9,012 nt of DNA from Pseudobdellovibrionaceae bacterium (lineage in GTDB: Bacteria > Bdellovibrionota > Bdellovibrionia > Bdellovibrionales > Bdellovibrionaceae). The notes below the pieces were generated by a model that made no database searches, was not told the DNA's origin, and saw only the letters and a program-made list of their open reading frames with translations. The stretch is from the NCBI GenBank assembly GCA_947374445.1, contig CANCBY010000092.1, forward strand, positions 1 through 9,012, written 5' to 3'. A program made the translations under genes and the position numbers. Positions 5,123 through 9,012 of this stretch are shown here, piece by piece (position 1 is the stretch's first letter; each line of letters opens with the position of its first letter).

Positions 5123-6802
5123 ATGCCAACCCATTCTTCAGCACCTTCTGATCATAAACCTCGTGTTGTGCGTGCTCCCACCGGAACTAAACTCCATTGC
5201 AAAGGCTGGTTGCAAGAAGCCGCTTACCGCATGCTGCAAAATAATCTTGATCCCGGAGTGGCAGAGCATCCTGATCAGCTCATCGTTTACGGTGGCATTG
5301 GCAAAGCTGCGCGCAACTGGCAGTCTTTTGACAAAATTTTAGAAGCTCTTCGCGAGCTTGAAAATGACGAAACTCTCCTTGTACAAAGCGGTAAACCCAT
5401 CGGCATTTTAAAAACACACGAAGATGCGCCCAGAGTTTTGATTGCTAATTCCAACTTGGTTCCGAAGTGGGCCACGTGGGAGCACTTTCACGAGCTCGAT
5501 AAAAAAGGTCTGATGATGTACGGCCAAATGACCGCAGGCTCATGGATCTACATTGGCACTCAAGGAATTATTCAGGGCACTTATGAGACCTTCGTTGAAG
5601 CCGGTCGCCAGCATTTTGGCGGCAGCCTCAAGGGGCGCTCGATTGTGACGGCAGGCCTCGGTGGCATGGGCGGAGCTCAGCCTCTGGCTGGTGTTTTTGC
5701 TGGGGCTTGTGTCCTGGCGGTTGAGGTTGATCCGGTCTCGATCGAAAAGCGACTCAAAACCAAATACGTCGATGAAGTCGCAACCGATCTTGATGATGCG
5801 ATCGCAAGAATTCGCAAATACACAGCTGCGGGCGAGGCCAAGTCAGTAGCGTTGCTTGGCAATATGGCGACGGTCATTCATCAGATGATTGAGAAAAATT
5901 TTATTCCTGATCTTTTGACCGATCAGACTTCGGCGCATGACCCTTTGGTGGGTTATATTCCTGAAGGTTTCAATATGGCAGAGGCCAAAAATTTCCGTGA
6001 GCAAAATCAAAAAGCGTATCTTGATAAAGCCTATGATAGTATGGCTAAGCACGTGCGCGGAATGCTTGAAATGCAGCGCCGAGGTGCGATCACTTTTGAC
6101 TATGGCAACAATTTAAGAGCTCGCGCGCTTGAGTGGGGAGTCAAAGACGCTTTTGATTTTCCGGGTTTTGTTCCGGCGTATATTCGTCCGCTTTTTTGTC
6201 GTGGCAGCGGGCCTTTCCGCTGGGTGGCCCTGAGTGGCGATCCGCAAGATATTCAGGTGACCGATGATGCACTTCGTGAGTTGTTCCCGCACAAAACGCA
6301 TTTGCTACGTTGGCTTGATATGGCTGAGAAGCGCATTGCCTTTCAAGGCCTACCGGCAAGGATTTGCTGGCTCGAGTATGGCGAGCGCGCACAAGCAGGC
6401 TTGCTCTTTAATAGGCTCGTGGCTGAAGGAAAAGTTAAAGCTCCGCTTGTGATTGGCCGTGATCATTTGGACTGCGGTTCGGTGGCCTCACCCAATCGTG
6501 AGACCGAAGCGATGAAAGATGGATCCGATGCTGTCAGCGACTGGCCACTACTCAATGCCATGGGCAACGTCGCATGTGGCGCAACATGGGTGAGCCTTCA
6601 TCATGGCGGCGGTGTTGGTATGGGTTACTCTCAGCACTCGGGGCAAGTCATTGTTGCAGACGGGACTGCTGCTGCAGCCAAGCGTTTGGAGCGAGTATTG
6701 ACCTGCGACCCTGCAATGGGAATATTTCGTCATTTAGATGCGGGTTACGAAGAGGCTCGTGAAGTGGCGATTGAGCGCGATGTTAAAAGCCTTTGGATTT
6801 AG
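5123..6802 (+). CDS. hutU: Urocanate hydratase (urocanase)
   Basis: HutU adds water to urocanate to give 4-imidazolone-5-propanoate, the second step of histidine degradation, in the cytoplasm, using tightly bound NAD+ as an electrophile. The 559 residues match the usual size (about 557) and the gene appears complete. Family signatures are visible: the N-terminal Tyr-Gly-Gly-Ile-Gly-Lys-Ala-Ala-Arg-Asn-Trp at 56-66, the NAD-binding glycine-rich loop GLGGMGGAQ at 178-186, and the catalytic region GLPARICW with Cys415, which corresponds to the active-site Cys410 of the Pseudomonas enzyme. The segment LDCGSVASPNRETEAM near residue 450 and a Gly-rich HHGGGVGMGYSQH stretch near 495 are also characteristic. 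AGGAGG at 5112-5117 precedes the ATG by 5 bases, so the start is secure. A hairpin abuts that site. The gene is followed by its own stem-loop and separated from hutH by 4.4 kb. Confidence 0.98.
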   Translation: MPTHSSAPSDHKPRVVRAPTGTKLHCKGWLQEAAYRMLQNNLDPGVAEHPDQLIVYGGIGKAARNWQSFDKILEALRELENDETLLVQSGKPIGILKTHEDAPRVLIANSNLVPKWATWEHFHELDKKGLMMYGQMTAGSWIYIGTQGIIQGTYETFVEAGRQHFGGSLKGRSIVTAGLGGMGGAQPLAGVFAGACVLAVEVDPVSIEKRLKTKYVDEVATDLDDAIARIRKYTAAGEAKSVALLGNMATVIHQMIEKNFIPDLLTDQTSAHDPLVGYIPEGFNMAEAKNFREQNQKAYLDKAYDSMAKHVRGMLEMQRRGAITFDYGNNLRARALEWGVKDAFDFPGFVPAYIRPLFCRGSGPFRWVALSGDPQDIQVTDDALRELFPHKTHLLRWLDMAEKRIAFQGLPARICWLEYGERAQAGLLFNRLVAEGKVKAPLVIGRDHLDCGSVASPNRETEAMKDGSDAVSDWPLLNAMGNVACGATWVSLHHGGGVGMGYSQHSGQVIVADGTAAAAKRLERVLTCDPAMGIFRHLDAGYEEAREVAIERDVKSLWI

Positions 6803-6818
6803 AAGTGCACTTACTAAT

Positions 6819-6837
6819 GAGAGGCTAAAGGCCTCTC
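6819..6837 (+). terminator. Stem-loop after hutU, probable terminator
   Basis: GAGAGGC (6819-6825) pairs perfectly with GCCTCTC (6831-6837) across a 5-base loop, 16 bases after the hutU stop. An outer GCAC (6807-6810) with GTGC (6841-6844) could extend it across an internal loop. No good T-run follows, so it may act as an mRNA 3' end or a weak terminator rather than a classic intrinsic one. Confidence 0.5.
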
Positions 6838-6876
6838 TATGTGCTTAAAAAATCCGTCGATATTTTAATCAGTTTT

Positions 6877-6907
6877 TTGTCTTCAATGAAAAAACTGCAT
6901 TTATAAT
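6877..6907 (+). promoter_or_regulatory. Possible distal promoter upstream of the barrel-protein gene
   Basis: A perfect -10 hexamer TATAAT lies at 6902-6907, with TTGTCT at 6877-6882 as a -35 candidate 19 bases away, which is longer than ideal. Transcripts from here would run into the hairpin at 6933-6969. Confidence 0.35.
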
Positions 6908-6932
6908 CCGCAAATTGTCATTATCTCAATGG

Positions 6933-6969
6933 GCTCAAGGTATAACTCTTGGGCTTTGTTGTCTTTTTT
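6933..6969 (+). terminator. Hairpin with T-rich tail upstream of the barrel-protein gene
   Basis: GCTCAAG (6933-6939) pairs with CTTGGGC (6948-6954), including one G-U pair, around an 8-base loop. A T-rich tail with six consecutive T at 6964-6969 follows. It is a moderate intrinsic terminator or leader attenuator, placed between two promoter-like elements. Confidence 0.4.
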
Positions 6970-6987
6970 GGAATCTCCGCATATAAG
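6959..6987 (+). promoter_or_regulatory. Probable sigma-70 promoter of the barrel protein/lipoprotein operon
   Basis: TTGTCT (6959-6964) and TATAAG (6982-6987) are separated by the optimal 17 bases, with 4/6 and 5/6 matches to consensus. Initiation near 6994 would give a leader of about 38 bases before the ATG at 7032. The -35 box overlaps the T-rich tail of the preceding hairpin. Confidence 0.5.
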
Positions 6988-7031
6988 TGCGCTCTCAAGC
7001 TGTTGAATGACATTCAAGGGGAAACTTACTT

Positions 7032-8294
7032 ATGCTAAGCCGAATTAAAGCCTCACAGGTTGTTGCTGCGAAATTAATTTTTGCAGCCGTGTTTGTTTCG
7101 ACTATTTCTTCGCATGCAGAACCGGCAAGCAGTTCAACAAGCTTTTCTGGAGTTTCGGCAGAAGCTTCTGCGGGTGCGGTTGAAAGCTCAACAGCTAAGG
7201 CTCCAACGACAGCAAGTTCAGTGGCCACACCAACTCGTAGTTATAAAGGTGAATTGGGGTTCACGCTGTTTGGCCGAAAACTTCAGGACGAGGTTGTTAA
7301 TAGCCGTTTTGCACGCATGGTCGTTGCTGCAAGTTTGACGGCGAATTATCAAGACTGGCTTACTGCTAAGCTTGGGGTTTTGCAGTTTTTAACTTCTGGG
7401 CAATCGAGCAATTTGTATGCAGTCACTGAGGGGGCGGCTTCGAACGTGACCCTTATTGACGAGGGTTATATAAAGGCCGCGCTGAGTTCAACGAATTGGA
7501 CGGTGAGTGCAGCTGCTGGAATTATTTCTGCCAATCTTTCGCCTATTTATTCAAATATGATGTCTCAAAGCAATGCCGGTGTCTCGTTGTTGGGAGGATA
7601 CCAAAACGACGCCAACGGAGAAGTTCTAATTTTTGCAGAACAGTCCGCTCCAACTTCTAAATCGACTTCAAATCGTATCATCGATGATGACACTCTTCCG
7701 TTAATGACCGTGGGCGGATTGCGCGGAGTTCTTCCAGTTGCAAAGACAGGGACAAAAATAAAAGCTGCCGTGGCGCGGTTTGTGTTTACTGACTTGTCTT
7801 CGCAATCAGCCAATGATTCATCGACAATCGGTAATACCACCACGGGTAACGGCAAAGGCGGATATTCTTTTGCCTATGATTTTCGTGGTATTGAGTCGTC
7901 GCTTGTCGTTGAACAGGATTTGTTTTTGGCTGACCGTGTGACTCTTAAAGGAGCTGCTGTTAAAAATGAGTTGGCTCCGGCTGGTGCAAATTCAGGTTGG
8001 ACAGGTAAGATCGAGTACAAAAAGGCATTCAATAAGTTTGAACTGATTCCAAGTCTTGTTCGTTTTAGAATAGAATCGGATTCAATCCCAGCTTCTTATG
8101 GGCAAACAGGTATTTTCACAAATCGTGTTGGCACCGGCTATGGCCTCAGATTGGATTTTCCAGCTGAAAAGTTCAGCGCGTATGCAGGCTTCACCGAGGC
8201 CGATGTCATCAACAACAATACCACGTCTTCAATCTACCAATCAGATCGTCAGACCTACACTTTAGGTGCGGAGGCAAAATATGATATTTTCTAA
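7032..8294 (+). CDS. Outer-membrane beta-barrel (porin-like) protein
   Basis: This encodes a 420-residue protein. A Sec signal peptide covers residues 1-29: basic residues Arg4, Lys6 and Lys14, a hydrophobic core at 15-25, and cleavage after Ser-His-Ala. Residues 30 to about 68 form an unusual Ala/Ser/Thr-rich low-complexity linker. From about residue 70 the sequence shows repeated amphipathic beta strands with aromatic girdle residues. It ends in an alternating strand with a C-terminal Phe (Tyr-Asp-Ile-Phe), the classic recognition signal for outer-membrane barrel insertion. No cysteines interrupt the barrel. I cannot assign a specific porin family or substrate; a diffusion channel or specific transporter is the best guess. 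AAGGGGA at 7016-7022 serves as ribosome-binding site. The gene ends overlapping the next gene, a lipoprotein, by 14 bases, so the two products are probably made in a fixed ratio and may act together at the outer membrane. Confidence 0.8.
   Translation: MLSRIKASQVVAAKLIFAAVFVSTISSHAEPASSSTSFSGVSAEASAGAVESSTAKAPTTASSVATPTRSYKGELGFTLFGRKLQDEVVNSRFARMVVAASLTANYQDWLTAKLGVLQFLTSGQSSNLYAVTEGAASNVTLIDEGYIKAALSSTNWTVSAAAGIISANLSPIYSNMMSQSNAGVSLLGGYQNDANGEVLIFAEQSAPTSKSTSNRIIDDDTLPLMTVGGLRGVLPVAKTGTKIKAAVARFVFTDLSSQSANDSSTIGNTTTGNGKGGYSFAYDFRGIESSLVVEQDLFLADRVTLKGAAVKNELAPAGANSGWTGKIEYKKAFNKFELIPSLVRFRIESDSIPASYGQTGIFTNRVGTGYGLRLDFPAEKFSAYAGFTEADVINNNTTSSIYQSDRQTYTLGAEAKYDIF
8270..8274 (+). promoter_or_regulatory. 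Ribosome-binding site of the overlapping lipoprotein gene
   Basis: GGAGG sits inside the last codons of the barrel-protein gene, 6 bases before the ATG at 8281. It identifies the overlapping start and implies translational coupling. Confidence 0.8.
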
Positions 8295-9012
8295 TTCAAA
8301 GAATCAAAGCTCTCGGGTTCTTTCCATATTGGGTTTGGCTCCTTTAGTCGCAGCGCTTGTCTTGGCGGGTTGCTCTGTTGATAGCAAAAAAGGCAAGACA
8401 GTCGCACCAGGCGACTCTCAAGATTTTGCGATGGAAGATGGCACTAACTTTCGCGTGGATACACTCGCTGTGACTTCTACAGCTGTCGTGTCTTGGCAAA
8501 GCAATGGTCAGTTTCCTGCTAAAAAGCTTTTTAACTTTTCAGCGTGCCTTAAAGACTTTAATGGCAATGCAATGAATCCTGATGTGCCTTTCACCGTGTC
8601 TGATGCCAATGGAACAGATCGCACGATCACAACTTTCAAGACAGGTTGCTTGATTTGGGCTGAAACTCTTGAGCTCAATGGTCTTGAGAGTGAGAACATG
8701 TTTTTGCTCAAACGCACGATCACAGCGCAAAGTATTTATCATGGAAAAGTTTACGCTCAAGGGGGTTTAAACCCATGGGCCGATAATGCGGCTGCGTTTG
8801 TTGATTTTAGAACAACTCAAGTGCCTGAGCGGATCAAAGTTTTGGATGCAAAGTCTCTCGACAACCCAGGCTTGAGAATCAAATCTGCAGGGTCAGCTCC
8901 GCAACTATTTATTGATTCAGTCAACTTTCAGTTTTTGGGTTTGAACTATGACAAGTACGAGATCAGTAAATTTTTGGGCCTCACCGTGGCTCAAACTTAT
9001 CGTATCCGCATG
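8281..9012 (+). CDS. Lipoprotein of unknown function, 3' end beyond the window
   Basis: The frame is open from the ATG at 8281 to the window edge, giving at least 244 residues with no stop. The N-terminus is a clear lipoprotein signal: Lys7 and Arg12, a hydrophobic stretch at about 13-29, and lipobox Leu-Ala-Gly-Cys with the lipidated Cys at residue 31. Ser follows rather than Asp, favouring the outer membrane. Two further cysteines, Cys89 (Phe-Ser-Ala-Cys-Leu-Lys-Asp) and Cys123 (Thr-Gly-Cys-Leu-Ile-Trp-Ala-Glu), could form a disulfide in an Ig-like beta domain covering about residues 55-185. An Asn-Pro-Trp motif lies near residue 164. I do not recognise the family. The start overlaps the upstream barrel gene by 14 bases with a strong internal ribosome-binding site, so both belong to one operon. 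A surface or periplasm-facing partner of the barrel protein is the simplest inference. Confidence 0.85.
   Translation, partial: MIFSNSKNQSSRVLSILGLAPLVAALVLAGCSVDSKKGKTVAPGDSQDFAMEDGTNFRVDTLAVTSTAVVSWQSNGQFPAKKLFNFSACLKDFNGNAMNPDVPFTVSDANGTDRTITTFKTGCLIWAETLELNGLESENMFLLKRTITAQSIYHGKVYAQGGLNPWADNAAAFVDFRTTQVPERIKVLDAKSLDNPGLRIKSAGSAPQLFIDSVNFQFLGLNYDKYEISKFLGLTVAQTYRIRM

Noticed and set aside
5022..5342. 106-codon + strand frame overlapping the hutU start
   Set aside because: It reads through the hutU hairpin, ribosome-binding site and coding region in another frame; hutU is unambiguous.
8508..8760. Two overlapping minus-strand frames near the window end
   Set aside because: Both lie inside the open lipoprotein frame that has a strong ribosome-binding site and lipobox; they are antisense shadows.
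1..9012. Defence system, CRISPR array, tRNA/rRNA, complete insertion sequence or prophage
   Set aside because: No regularly spaced repeats, tRNA-like fold, rRNA-like sequence, long terminal inverted repeats with target duplication, or phage/defence protein motifs were seen on either strand.

Overview
This window looks like a piece of chromosome from a Gram-negative bacterium, most likely a Bdellovibrio-like predator (Bdellovibrionota). That placement is an inference. It rests on moderate GC content, two secreted lipoproteins (one large, with cysteine-paired beta-rich repeats), an outer-membrane barrel protein, and a diverged HUH-transposase-like protein of a type I associate with that group. 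All convincing genes are on the + strand. No rRNA, tRNA, CRISPR array, complete insertion sequence or prophage is visible, and no gene-free gap exceeds about 230 bases.

Layout. Positions 1-690 hold the C-terminal 229 residues of histidine ammonia-lyase (HutH). A 181-base gap follows, with two similar palindromic sites exactly 50 bases apart. Positions 872-3478 encode an 868-residue lipoprotein whose C-terminal third is built of three repeats with a 121-residue period. The next gap (3479-3679) contains three consecutive stem-loops. Positions 3680-4243 encode a basic protein related to the IS200/RAYT transposase fold but lacking the expected catalytic His-x-His and Tyr; a compact terminator follows directly. 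Positions 4442-4969 encode a small Sec-exported protein with two cysteines. Then comes urocanate hydratase (HutU, 5123-6802), whose ribosome-binding site is immediately preceded by a terminator-like hairpin. After a gap with two promoter-like elements and a hairpin come an outer-membrane beta-barrel protein (7032-8294) and a second lipoprotein (8281 to the window end, truncated) that overlaps it by 14 bases.

How the parts fit. HutH and HutU catalyse the first two steps of histidine degradation (histidine to urocanate to imidazolone propionate). They are on the same strand but 4.4 kb apart, separated by three apparently unrelated genes, and HutU seems to have its own leader control. The barrel/lipoprotein pair is almost certainly one translationally coupled unit and probably works at the outer membrane. 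The points most worth a second look are the apparently dead HUH-like protein with nearby palindromes, the hairpin abutting the hutU ribosome-binding site, and the repeat lipoprotein. I did not find a clear-cut new defence or mobile system.
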